The notes under the pieces were generated by a model. That model was not told where the DNA came from, searched no databases, and saw nothing but the letters and a program-made list of their open reading frames with translations. 30,302 bases of DNA. It comes from Ruminococcus sp. (GTDB lineage Bacteria; Bacillota; Clostridia; Oscillospirales; Ruminococcaceae). Below, in pieces: positions 8,966 through 16,720 of the stretch (within the stretch, counting starts at the first letter, position 1; each line of letters opens with the position of its first letter). The translations under genes and the position numbers were made by a program. The stretch is taken from assembly GCF_019417665.1 (NCBI RefSeq), contig NZ_DXUU01000038.1, forward strand, positions 1 through 30,302, in the 5' to 3' direction.

Positions 8966-11900
8966 TCAACCCCAGCCGCCAGGGCCGCCCTGGTTGCCGC
9001 CGGAACTTGCTGTAAGTGCTGTGCCGCCGGAAATCGCACCGCCAACAGTCACAACATAACTCGACTGTGTCAGAATATCTGTGCCGCCGGAAATCGTTCC
9101 GCCGGACTGTGCAGATGCACTATTGTCCGAGTATGCGAGACCTCCGCCGCTTGCAGAATAGAAAGATACGATGGCGTTTCCGGAAGAATCTACGAATGTA
9201 TACCTTGTGGTCAGAGCGGTGTTGCCGCCTGTCATCGAAATCACAGTGCCGCCGGTTTGTGTGGTCGAATAGCCATCACCGCAGTCCATGGGTTCCTGAC
9301 CATTTGCACAGTAGTAACCGCCATTGATGTTGAGAGGGCCATTAGAGTCAAAGGCATCGTGATCGCCGTTTGCAGAGTTGCATACGACCAGACCGCCATT
9401 GAGGTGTACCTCACCATAGGAACTGCTCATGCCGCCGTCCCAGCCGCCGGTATTGCCGCTGCCGGAGTTGTCACTGCCGCCGGCTGCATTATAGCCGTCG
9501 TCTGTGGAAACAATATATACCGTACCGCTGTTCTGATAAATATATACGCCCTCTACGCCTTCATAGCATTTTGAAACGTAAATCTGTACATCGTCAAATG
9601 TCCCTGCATTCTCTGTGCCGATATACAGGCTGCTGTCACTGTGCAAAGCATCGTCGGCAGAAGCCAGTGTCAGAATGCCGCCTGTCGCATGCAGATCTCC
9701 TGCGCAGTGGAGACAGTCATCGGAAGAATCAATGTGCAGTGTACCGCCGTTGATGGTCAGATTGCCGCCGCTCTGGTAGGTGGTGCCGGCTGCGTCATAG
9801 AGACCAACTGCCTTGATGCCCTTGGCGCTGATGTCGGTCTTGTTGGAGTTGCCGTCCGACATACCGCCTCCCCAGCCGCCGCCCCAGCCGCCTGTGCTGC
9901 CGGAGGAAACACTGCCAGTAAATCCAGAACCCTGGTAGGTGTTGATGGTCACATCGCCGCCATTCATGGTGAATGCCTGCTCTGCCTGAATACCGTCTGC
10001 ATAGGAGTTGATGTTGACTGTACCGCCGCTGATGGTGACAAAGCCCTTGTCTGTCTCCGTGGAGGTAGATTTGATGCCGTCACCGCCGGTAGTGCCATTA
10101 TTGGTATTGACAGTAACATTTAGTGTGCCGTAGTTGGTGCTGTCTGCCGGGTCTCCGATACGGACAGAGTCATTACCGTCAATGCCGTCATCCACTGCAT
10201 TGACGGTAATATTGCCGTTCCACAGCTTCAGATCGTTCTTGCAGACAATGCCATCCTCGGTGTTGCCGTTGACAACGAGTGTGCCTTTGCCCTTGATCTT
10301 CAGATCATCACGGGAAAAAATAGCACCATTGACAGTTTCCACATTGCCCTCGCTGTCTGTATAGGTATCGGTGTGAGAAGTGCCGTCAGAGATGGTATTG
10401 GTCGTACCGTTCTTTGCGAAAATTGCCGCTTCATCACCGATGGATTCTACATAAATCGGCGCTGCACTGCTGTTGGAGAGTGTCACACCCTCCAGATTCA
10501 GGGTGACCACGCCTTCCGGTTCTGCGGTCTTGTCCACATTCACAATGATCTGTCCGCTGCCGCTTTCGCCGCTGATGGAGATCTCACTGGAAGCAGTTAC
10601 GGTTACGGCCGCACCGGAAATGGTCAGGTTGGACGGAGCGGAGATTGCTTCGCCAGCCGCATTATTTGCAGTAACCGTGCTGCCGCTGAATACCAGTGCC
10701 GTTGCCACATTATCGCCGGTGGTCACAGTATTGCCGCCGGAAAGTTCTGTTACGCCAGTGAACTCGGTAGGTGTACCGGTCATCTTGAAATCGCCAGCGG
10801 CAGAGCCGTCGTGGGACATCTGCGTGCCGCCGGTATATACCTGATAAGTGCTGGATGTATCCAGACCGCTGCCGCTGACAAGAACATAGTCAAACTTCTT
10901 GACAGGCGTCATTTCATAGACCGTGCTGCCGCTCTTTTGAATGGTGACAGCATTGCCCTTCTTCCACTCTGCCGCATAATCCAGCTGCATGATGGTCTGG
11001 GTGCAGCCTGAAGTATCAATGGTCATGGCCGTGCCAGCAGCATTCTGTCCGAAAGCATAATCTGTTGCAGCTGCGATCACATTACCGCCGGTAATGGCAA
11101 GTGCGCCGCCTTCATCCAGGGTGAAGCCACGATCACCGCAGGCCACAACCGTACCGCCGGAAATCGCCAGAGAAGTTGCCGCCTGTACAGCGTCATTGCC
11201 AGCCTTAATGGAGACCGTACCGGAGAGAATGGATACATTCTCCTTGGAGGATTTGATACCGTCTGCGGAAGAGTCGATGGTAACAGCTGCGCCGTCTACT
11301 TCAATGGTATTATTTGCCTTGATGGCGTCTGCATCGGAAGTATCGTCCACGTCGGTAACGATATTGACAGTACCGCCATTGAGCTTGATATCATCCTTGC
11401 AGTTGATACCAGTGTTCATGCTACTGGTGATATTCAGTGAACCGGTGCTGTTCTTGGTAACGGTGATATCACAAGCACCGTAGATCACACCGCTTGTGCT
11501 TGCATTAGCAGCAGTTGCCGTATCCGTCAGGGTGTTCGTGCCGCCGCAGGTCAGCTTTACCTTTGCAGCACTCTGGCCATAGATACACGGTGCACCAGTG
11601 GTGGAGGTCATGGCGACATCCTGCAGGAACAGAGATACATCCTCTGTATCAGTCTCTGGTACATTCACCAGGATCTGACCGTCTGTAATGGTGCCGTCTA
11701 CAACATAAGTACCGGAAGCGGAAATGGTCACGATCTTGCCGGAAACAGCAGTAACGCCCTTTGTGTCACCCTCAACCGTAATGCCGGCATCGTTCAGGTG
11801 GATATAAATTGCATCGCTTACCGGGTCGGTATTCGCCGCCATCTGACGCAGTTTTGCCAGATCCATACCATTGACAATGCCGTCTGCCACAACATCGGCA

Positions 11901-12130
11901 TTCAGATACTGTTCAGCAGTCAGGGGCGTACCGCCCAGCAGTGCTGTCTGAAGTACCTTGACGTCCGCAGCAGTGACGCTGCCGTCTGCATTCAGATCAC
12001 CGGATGCATTGGATGCTGCTGCACCTGCCGGAATCGCCAGCATGGTGGGAACAGCTGCTGTACACAGCATGGACAGTGCCACAACGCCTGCCATAGTCTT
12101 ACGCACATGACGGTGCGAGAATTTTTTCAT
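8966..12130 (-). CDS. Secreted dockerin protein with tandem Cthe_2159-type carbohydrate-binding beta-helix domains
   Basis: 1,054 aa. A Sec signal peptide (RHVRKTMAGVVALSMLCTAA, cleaved near AGA-AAS) is followed by a type I dockerin at about 44-105. Its first calcium loop is DLNADGSVTAAD. The second, DVVADGIVNGMD, lacks the usual Asn. Two repeats of a beta-helical domain follow, rich in DDGI/DGIKS/NGGTVNI turns, matching the DUF4353/Cthe_2159 family. In Clostridium thermocellum that family binds acidic plant polysaccharides such as polygalacturonate. The tail is Gly-rich. The dockerin suggests attachment to a cohesin scaffold outside the cell. A GTG at 12139 is only 2 nt from GGGAG, so the ATG at 12130 (11 nt) is preferred. 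Confidence 0.88.
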   Translation of the reverse strand: MKKFSHRHVRKTMAGVVALSMLCTAAVPTMLAIPAGAAASNASGDLNADGSVTAADVKVLQTALLGGTPLTAEQYLNADVVADGIVNGMDLAKLRQMAANTDPVSDAIYIHLNDAGITVEGDTKGVTAVSGKIVTISASGTYVVDGTITDGQILVNVPETDTEDVSLFLQDVAMTSTTGAPCIYGQSAAKVKLTCGGTNTLTDTATAANASTSGVIYGACDITVTKNSTGSLNITSSMNTGINCKDDIKLNGGTVNIVTDVDDTSDADAIKANNTIEVDGAAVTIDSSADGIKSSKENVSILSGTVSIKAGNDAVQAATSLAISGGTVVACGDRGFTLDEGGALAITGGNVIAAATDYAFGQNAAGTAMTIDTSGCTQTIMQLDYAAEWKKGNAVTIQKSGSTVYEMTPVKKFDYVLVSGSGLDTSSTYQVYTGGTQMSHDGSAAGDFKMTGTPTEFTGVTELSGGNTVTTGDNVATALVFSGSTVTANNAAGEAISAPSNLTISGAAVTVTASSEISISGESGSGQIIVNVDKTAEPEGVVTLNLEGVTLSNSSAAPIYVESIGDEAAIFAKNGTTNTISDGTSHTDTYTDSEGNVETVNGAIFSRDDLKIKGKGTLVVNGNTEDGIVCKNDLKLWNGNITVNAVDDGIDGNDSVRIGDPADSTNYGTLNVTVNTNNGTTGGDGIKSTSTETDKGFVTISGGTVNINSYADGIQAEQAFTMNGGDVTINTYQGSGFTGSVSSGSTGGWGGGWGGGMSDGNSNKTDISAKGIKAVGLYDAAGTTYQSGGNLTINGGTLHIDSSDDCLHCAGDLHATGGILTLASADDALHSDSSLYIGTENAGTFDDVQIYVSKCYEGVEGVYIYQNSGTVYIVSTDDGYNAAGGSDNSGSGNTGGWDGGMSSSYGEVHLNGGLVVCNSANGDHDAFDSNGPLNINGGYYCANGQEPMDCGDGYSTTQTGGTVISMTGGNTALTTRYTFVDSSGNAIVSFYSASGGGLAYSDNSASAQSGGTISGGTDILTQSSYVVTVGGAISGGTALTASSGGNQGGPGGWG

Positions 12131-12354
12131 GTTGCTCACTTCTCCCTTTTAAATCATAAGATAACTTTTCGTTTGCTGGTGGGATGCCCCCTCCATCATT
12201 GCTGCACAATGGTAGAGAGGTGTTGTACACACAAACGAAACGATAATGGAATCATGCAACGGCAGATGTCAGCACCGGAACAATTGCTGTCCGCCGTCTG
12301 GATGAATGGTATATTGGAACAACACGGAGGTGAGAAGTCCTCCTGTTATTTTCC

Positions 12355-12388
12355 AGTATACCGTTTGTTTCTTAAACAATTCTTAAAC
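12355..12388 (-). promoter_or_regulatory. Candidate dockerin-gene promoter with 11-bp-spaced direct repeats
   Basis: The minus-strand -10 TATACT is at 12355-12360. Where a -35 would sit, TTCTTAAAC occurs twice at an exact 11-bp period (12369-12377 and 12380-12388, as read on the plus strand). Direct repeats of one helical turn over a poor -35 are the usual layout for OmpR/PhoB-type activators. The regulator is not known. Confidence 0.4.
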
Positions 12389-12486
12389 CATGTGAAAATC
12401 CGGATTGTTTTTGTTCGCATTCTCACCGAAAATCCCGACGAAAATTTGTAAAAGGTGTAAAATCTCATCCGAAGCGACCGAACCTC

Positions 12487-12515
12487 TTGACAAATCGGAG
12501 AAAAAAGAGTATCAT
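12487..12515 (+). promoter_or_regulatory. guaB promoter
   Basis: TTGACA, a 17-nt spacer and TATCAT, about 290 nt upstream of the guaB ATG. The long leader spans a hairpin region and the MITE-like element. Confidence 0.65.
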
Positions 12516-12534
12516 AGATATAATAATCTAACGT

Positions 12535-12589
12535 TTGCCGCAGGGGTTTTTACGGGGAATCATAATAAAAGCTCCTGCGGCAATGCAGG
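12535..12589 (+). promoter_or_regulatory. guaB leader with two mutually exclusive hairpins
   Basis: TTGCCGCAGG (12535-12544) pairs perfectly with CCTGCGGCAA (12574-12583). The 3' arm can instead form CCTGC/GCAGG with a GGCAAT loop (12574-12589). It does not match the purine riboswitch core I know. A regulatory role is inferred from position only. Confidence 0.4.
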
Positions 12590-12607
12590 ATAATGGCAGA
12601 ACCCGTA

Positions 12608-12770
12608 AGAGCCTGTTTCGTAACTTTTTTCTGCGTAGATTTTTGAGTGAATTTTCGTTGATTGCAAGGCGAAAATTCGCAGGCGGAATTTTGCCCGGCA
12701 AGAATTTTTTACGCAGATAGTAATAAAATTCACCAAAAAGATGCGTGAAAAAAGATACGGAACAGGCTCT
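12608..12770. mobile_element. MITE-like palindromic element, 163 bp, in guaB leader
   Basis: The ends are AGAGCCTGTTTCGTAAC and the near-complement GATACGGAACAGGCTCT, the same termini and exactly the same length as the copies at 16485 and 18885. Interior sequence differs, but there is again an inner stem (GTGAATTTT/AAAATTCAC) and a central hairpin (GGCGAAAATTC/GGAATTTTGCC region). It ends 37 nt before the guaB start. Confidence 0.7.
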
Positions 12771-12807
12771 GAAGGTTTCGGGAATTTATGATAACTGGAG
12801 GGTCATT

Positions 12808-14280
12808 ATGGCAACAGAACTGTGTGAAAAGTTTGGAAAACAGGGGCTGACGTTTGATGACGTTCTGCTGATTCCGGCGGAATCGGACGTAACCCCCAAC
12901 ATGATCGATCTGCGGACAACACTGGCTGGAAATGTGCATCTGAACACGCCGATCATGACTGCCGCTATGGATACGGTAACTGAGGCGCAGATGGCAATCG
13001 CCATTGCACGGGAAGGCGGCATCGGCATCATTCACAAGAATATGACCATCGAACAGCAGGCGGACGAAGTGGACAAGGTAAAGCGCTCGGAAAACGGCGT
13101 TATCGTGAACCCCTTCTCCCTGACGGAAAATCACCTGGTCTCCGATGCGGACGAGCTCATGGGCAAGTACAAGATCTCCGGCGTACCCATCGTAGACCGT
13201 GTGGGCAAGCTGGTGGGCATCATCACCAACCGTGACATGCGGTTCCTGGCGGACTACAACGGCCCCATCTCCGAGGTCATGACAAAGGAGAACCTCATCA
13301 CCGCTCCGGTGGGCACCACTATGGAAGAGGCACAGGCAATCCTGCGGCAGCACAAGATCGAGAAGCTGCCTCTGGTTGACGACGAGGGCTATCTGAAGGG
13401 ACTTATTACCATTAAGGATATTGAAAAGGCAGTACAGTTCCCGAACTCTGCCCGTGACGAAAAGGGACGTCTCCTCTGCGGTGCTGCCATCGGCATCACT
13501 GCAAATGTGCTGGATCGTGCCCGTGCACTGGTAGACGCACAGGTAGACGTGCTTGTTCTGGACTCTGCACATGGTCACAGCAAGAACATCATGACCACTC
13601 TGAAAAAGGTCAAGGAAGCATTCCCCCATATTCCGGTCATTGCAGGCAATATTGCCACAGCAGAAGCGGCAGAAGCACTGATCGCTGCCGGCGCAGACGC
13701 TGTAAAGGTGGGGATCGGTCCTGGTTCTATCTGCACCACCCGTATCGTTGCCGGCATCGGCGTGCCCCAGATCACGGCTGTCTATGACGTAGCACAGGTA
13801 GCTATGAAGCACGGCATTCCAGTCATTGCAGACGGCGGCATCAAGTATTCCGGCGATATCGTAAAGGCACTGGCAGCCGGCGCAAATGTGGTCATGCTGG
13901 GTTCTCTGCTGGCAGGCTGCGAGGAATCTCCGGGTGAGACTGAGATCTATCAGGGTCGTTCCTTCAAGGTATACCGCGGTATGGGCAGTCTGGCTGCTAT
14001 GGCAAACGGTTCGAAGGATCGTTATTTCCAGGAGGGTGCAAAGAAACTGGTTCCCGAGGGCGTCGAGGGACGTGTTCCCTACAAGGGAAGCGTTGCAGAT
14101 TCCGTATTCCAGCTGGTGGGCGGCATTCGTTCTGGTATGGGCTACTGTGGTTGTCCTACCATTGAGGAACTGCACCAGAAGGCAAAGTTTGTCCAGATCA
14201 CAAACGCAGGTCTCCTGGAGAGCCATCCTCACGACATCCAGATCACCAAGGAAGCGCCGAACTATTCGACACATTCTTAA
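12808..14280 (+). CDS. guaB: IMP dehydrogenase
   Basis: Oxidises IMP to XMP with NAD+, the committed step of GTP synthesis, in the cytoplasm. 490 aa. The TIM barrel is interrupted by a CBS-domain pair at about 95-210 (NRDMRFLADY, MTKENLITAP). The catalytic Cys, near residue 309, is in the loop GPGSICTTRIVAGIG, preceded by the DSAHGHS motif. The C-terminal flap and GIRSGMGYCG are present. ATG 12808 is chosen because GGAGG lies 6 nt upstream; the upstream frame extension lies in the MITE-like element. A strong terminator follows at once, so it appears monocistronic. Confidence 0.97.
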   Translation: MATELCEKFGKQGLTFDDVLLIPAESDVTPNMIDLRTTLAGNVHLNTPIMTAAMDTVTEAQMAIAIAREGGIGIIHKNMTIEQQADEVDKVKRSENGVIVNPFSLTENHLVSDADELMGKYKISGVPIVDRVGKLVGIITNRDMRFLADYNGPISEVMTKENLITAPVGTTMEEAQAILRQHKIEKLPLVDDEGYLKGLITIKDIEKAVQFPNSARDEKGRLLCGAAIGITANVLDRARALVDAQVDVLVLDSAHGHSKNIMTTLKKVKEAFPHIPVIAGNIATAEAAEALIAAGADAVKVGIGPGSICTTRIVAGIGVPQITAVYDVAQVAMKHGIPVIADGGIKYSGDIVKALAAGANVVMLGSLLAGCEESPGETEIYQGRSFKVYRGMGSLAAMANGSKDRYFQEGAKKLVPEGVEGRVPYKGSVADSVFQLVGGIRSGMGYCGCPTIEELHQKAKFVQITNAGLLESHPHDIQITKEAPNYSTHS

Positions 14281-14301
14281 TGTATCCAAAATAAAAAAAG
14301 C

Positions 14302-14343
14302 AACCGGCAGCCGGGGCGTATTTGCTCCGACTGCCGGTTTTTC
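14302..14343. terminator. Bidirectional rho-independent terminator
   Basis: AACCGGCAG/CTGCCGGTT with a further inner GGGGC/GCTCC stem, a T-run on the plus strand and an A-run at 14293-14299 for the minus strand. It ends guaB and the ferredoxin gene. Confidence 0.9.
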
Positions 14344-14363
14344 TGTGTACAAATGGAATCGCA

Positions 14364-14561
14364 TTACTTGCTCATGATATCTGCAATGATATCCAGCACC
14401 TTGTCGTGACATCCGCCGCATCCGGTAGAACAGGATGTGATCTCCTGTACCTTCTGAAATGCAGCCTCCACCTCGCTCAAGCTCTGTGCATTGTGCACAG
14501 CAGATTCGATATCCGCATAAGATACGCCCATGCAATGACATACTTCGTAATTTTCCTGCAT
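14364..14561 (-). CDS. BFD-type [2Fe-2S] ferredoxin-like small protein
   Basis: 65 aa with the bacterioferritin-associated ferredoxin (Fer2_BFD) pattern: Cys8-His-Cys10 near the N-terminus and Cys44, Cys48 and Cys51 in TSCSTGCGGC. Such domains carry a [2Fe-2S] cluster and serve electron transfer or iron release. ATG 14561 follows AAAGGAGGTGA with normal spacing. It lies downstream of fprA on the same strand across about 150 nt holding two REP-like palindromes, so co-transcription is possible but not shown. Confidence 0.8.
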   Translation of the reverse strand: MQENYEVCHCMGVSYADIESAVHNAQSLSEVEAAFQKVQEITSCSTGCGGCHDKVLDIIADIMSK

Positions 14562-14606
14562 GATCTTTTCACCTCCTTTCGTGCGAATCACATATTTGAC
14601 GTAAAT

Positions 14607-14678
14607 GTAGAGGCGAACTGTGTTCGCCTGCATTCACAGGTGAAAAACCAGAAGTGTAGGGCGGGGCTTGTTCCCGCC
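14607..14678. repeat. Two REP-like palindromes
   Basis: 14607-14628 is a GAGGCGAAC/GTTCGCCTG variant in which the G-to-A change is matched by a C-to-T change in the other arm. 14656-14678 is the GGCGGG/CCCGCC type. Confidence 0.75.
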
Positions 14679-14712
14679 ATTCCCAAAGGATCTAAGAGAA
14701 AACCCTATGTAA

Positions 14713-15879
14713 TTATGCTTCATGGATCGTCTTTGCCAGGGCTGCCAGCTGTGTCTCGTCCTCTGCTTTCACGGCAGAACGGATGGAAACCACCGGCTCC
14801 AGCACGGTGAGATTTTTCATGGTATCCAGATAAGACTGCATCTTCTTCGCCGCCGATGGTGCCCAGGATCCATTTTCCACCAGCGCAATGGTACGGTTCT
14901 GAAACGCCTTCGCCTGAAGATGGATGAGAAATTCCTCCATAGGCAGGAACACGCCGCCGTCATAGCTTGCCGCCGCCAGAACAGTTCTGTCATAACGGAA
15001 CGCCTGCTGCACTGCATCGGCAACATCGCACCGTGCCAGATCCAGAACAGTAACCGTTTCACCCAGACTGCGCAGCTGTTCCGCCAGATATGCAGCGCCC
15101 TCGGCAGTATTGCCGTGAATAGACGCATATGCCACCAGAACACCCTTTTCCTCCGGAGTATAACTGCTCCAGATCTGATATTTTTCCACATACGGTGTCA
15201 GATCTCCCGTCAGAATAGGACCGTGCAGGGGACAAATGGTCTGGATGTCCAGCTTTGCCGCCTTTTTCAGCAGCGTCTGCACTGGCATCCCGTATTTTCC
15301 CACGATATTGATGAAATACCGCCGTGCTTCGTCCGTCCATGGCTCGTCTGTATCCAATGCGCTGAACTTTCCGAAAGCGTCCGCAGAAAACAGGATTTTT
15401 TCCGTCTCCTCATAGGTCACCATGACCTCCGGCCAGTGCACCATAGGTGCCATGACAAAGTGCAGGGTATGAGCACCCAACGACAGAGTATCCCCCTCCT
15501 TTACGGCAAGAATCGGGTTCTGGGGTGCGCTCCTGCAAAAATTCGGCAGCATAGCCAGCGCCTTTGCAGAACCAACCAGCGTCATTTCCGGATAACGTTC
15601 CGTCAGGGCGCAGATACTCCCGGCATGATCCGGCTCCATGTGGGAGATGACCAGATAATCCGGCGTTTTTTCCCCCAGTGCTTCGGTGAGGTTCTCCAGC
15701 CACTGGGCAGTGGCACGGGGATCCACCGTATCCATCACCGCAATTTTTTCATCCTGGATCACATAGGCATTATAAGAAACGCCGTTGGGTACGGGATACT
15801 GGCTCTCGAAAAGGTCAATAGTCTTGTCGTCTATGCCGACATAGAAAACAGATGTATTCTGGGAAACCGGATGTAACAT
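14713..15879 (-). CDS. fprA: Flavodiiron protein (FprA family, O2/NO reductase)
   Basis: Reduces O2 to water and/or NO to N2O, protecting anaerobes. 388 aa. The metallo-beta-lactamase-like domain has diiron ligands in HMEPDHAG (HxExD), MVHWPE, FSADAFG and CPLHGPI. A C-terminal flavodoxin domain follows, with the FMN phosphate loop AYASIHGNTAEGAA. There is no rubredoxin domain, so an external donor is needed; the nearby ferredoxin is one candidate. ATG 15879 is chosen for GGAGG 7 nt upstream. The longer open frame upstream runs through the promoter and Fur-like box. Confidence 0.94.
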   Translation of the reverse strand: MLHPVSQNTSVFYVGIDDKTIDLFESQYPVPNGVSYNAYVIQDEKIAVMDTVDPRATAQWLENLTEALGEKTPDYLVISHMEPDHAGSICALTERYPEMTLVGSAKALAMLPNFCRSAPQNPILAVKEGDTLSLGAHTLHFVMAPMVHWPEVMVTYEETEKILFSADAFGKFSALDTDEPWTDEARRYFINIVGKYGMPVQTLLKKAAKLDIQTICPLHGPILTGDLTPYVEKYQIWSSYTPEEKGVLVAYASIHGNTAEGAAYLAEQLRSLGETVTVLDLARCDVADAVQQAFRYDRTVLAAASYDGGVFLPMEEFLIHLQAKAFQNRTIALVENGSWAPSAAKKMQSYLDTMKNLTVLEPVVSIRSAVKAEDETQLAALAKTIHEA

Positions 15880-15914
15880 GAAAAACCCTCCTTCAGAAGC
15901 ATACAAAATATTAT

Positions 15915-15943
15915 TGAGAATCATTCTTATGACATATAGTATA
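15915..15943 (-). promoter_or_regulatory. fprA promoter with Fur/PerR-like box
   Basis: The minus-strand extended -10 (TGGTATACT; TATACT at 15938-15943) lacks a clear -35. Just downstream, over the expected start of transcription, lies a 7-1-7 inverted repeat TGAGAAT-C-ATTCTTA (15915-15929). One pair is imperfect and it resembles Fur-family boxes. Metal or peroxide repression is inferred. Confidence 0.6.
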
Positions 15944-16050
15944 CCAGTAAAACCGACAAATTTCATGAACATTTTGCAGATAATCTCAAAACAGTCTGGG
16001 TACTCCAAAAATAAACAATGATTTGTATCCGAACGTTTGCAGCGAAGCTT

Positions 16051-16134
16051 GCGGACAACCGATGGCTGCCCTACATTTTCACTGGATTCGTGCGATCGCA
16101 GAGAATGCGGCAGGTGGATGATATCCGCCCCTAC
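16051..16134. repeat. Two degraded REP-like palindromes
   Basis: 16051-16074 and 16113-16134 both end CCCTAC or CCCCTAC and keep partial complementarity (GGTGGAT/ATCCGCC in the second). They fill the gap between the fprA promoter and the feoA terminator. Confidence 0.55.
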
Positions 16135-16161
16135 AATTTCATTTCAACAGTATCATGAAAC

Positions 16162-16195
16162 AAAAAAACGACCCTGTTTCCCCAGAAACAGAGCC
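16162..16195 (-). terminator. Rho-independent terminator of feoA
   Basis: On the minus strand CTGTTTC, a TGGG loop, GAAACAG and then GGTCG and a run of seven T. Confidence 0.85.
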
Positions 16196-16201
16196 ATTTC
16201 T

Positions 16202-16459
16202 TTATTCCACCGAAGAAGTCGGATAAACCAGCACCAGCTTTGCATCACACCGGCGCAATGCAATGACAGCACCCCGGACGGCATAGGCTGTGGGATCACC
16301 ACTGCCGGCAGTCTGAAGTCTCTGAATCCGTGTTCCAGGAATCCAGCCGAGATCCTGGAGCCGATGCCGCATTGCGCCGTGTAAGTAAAGCGCTTCTATG
16401 ACCGCCATCTCGTCTCGTTCCAGCGAGCATAGCGGCCGGACTGTTTCCGGATTCTGCAC
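16202..16459 (-). CDS. feoA: FeoA-domain protein (ferrous iron transport accessory)
   Basis: 85 aa, an SH3-like FeoA domain. The family pattern HRLQDLGWIPGTRIQRLQ, GDPTAYAVRGAVIALRR and a final strand DAKLVLVYP are all present. FeoA proteins assist the FeoB Fe(II) transporter or are found fused to metal regulators. Here it stands alone: no feoB follows, and a terminator ends the transcript. The start is GTG at 16459 with AAGGTGA 6 nt upstream. A MITE-like element ends 25 nt upstream of the start, so the native promoter may be displaced or supplied by the element. Confidence 0.85.
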   Translation of the reverse strand: MQNPETVRPLCSLERDEMAVIEALYLHGAMRHRLQDLGWIPGTRIQRLQTAGSGDPTAYAVRGAVIALRRCDAKLVLVYPTSSVE

Positions 16460-16484
16460 CTCACGTCACCTTCCCGTTGATATT

Positions 16485-16647
16485 AGAGTCTGTTCAGTAT
16501 CTGGGCGTGCACAGATTGCGCAGTCAGATTTTTTGGGAGATGAAGTGAAAAACGGAGGAAATCCTTTGTGGATTTCCGAGTATTTTCGCAAAATCTCCCA
16601 GAAAAGATGCAAGCAAGATGCGTGCGAAAAGATGCTGAACAGGCTCT
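16485..16647 (+). mobile_element. MITE-like palindromic element, 163 bp, plus orientation
   Basis: The termini are AGAGTCTGTTCAGTATC and GATGCTGAACAGGCTCT. An inner stem GGGAGAT/ATCTCCC and a central hairpin GGAAATCC/GGATTTCC with a TTTGT loop (16557-16577) follow. By eye it differs at a single base from the copy at 18885-19047, which is in reverse orientation. It encodes no protein. Confidence 0.85.
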
Positions 16648-16720
16648 TATGGCACATTCCATCATATGCAGCCACATAGAATCCGGTGATACAAAGAGAT
16701 GCATCATAAAACGCTCCTCA

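Larger units (their letters stand above)
12131..12807. other. 677-bp divergent intergenic region
   Basis: It holds the leader and candidate promoter of the dockerin gene (-), the guaB promoter and structured leader (+), and a MITE-like element. No open frame here has coding support. Confidence 0.6.

Noticed and set aside
8903..11011. Several open frames on the plus strand within the dockerin gene
   Set aside because: They arise from Gly/Ser/Thr-rich repeat codons (GCCGCC patterns) of the real gene read backwards.
12480..12600. Purine riboswitch in front of guaB
   Set aside because: The conserved loop sequences of the known purine aptamer are not found; only competing hairpins are visible.
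12730..14541. A 603-codon open frame on the minus strand opposite guaB
   Set aside because: It is a shadow of guaB, rich in Cys, His and Arg with no domain, and it runs through a terminator and a MITE-like element.
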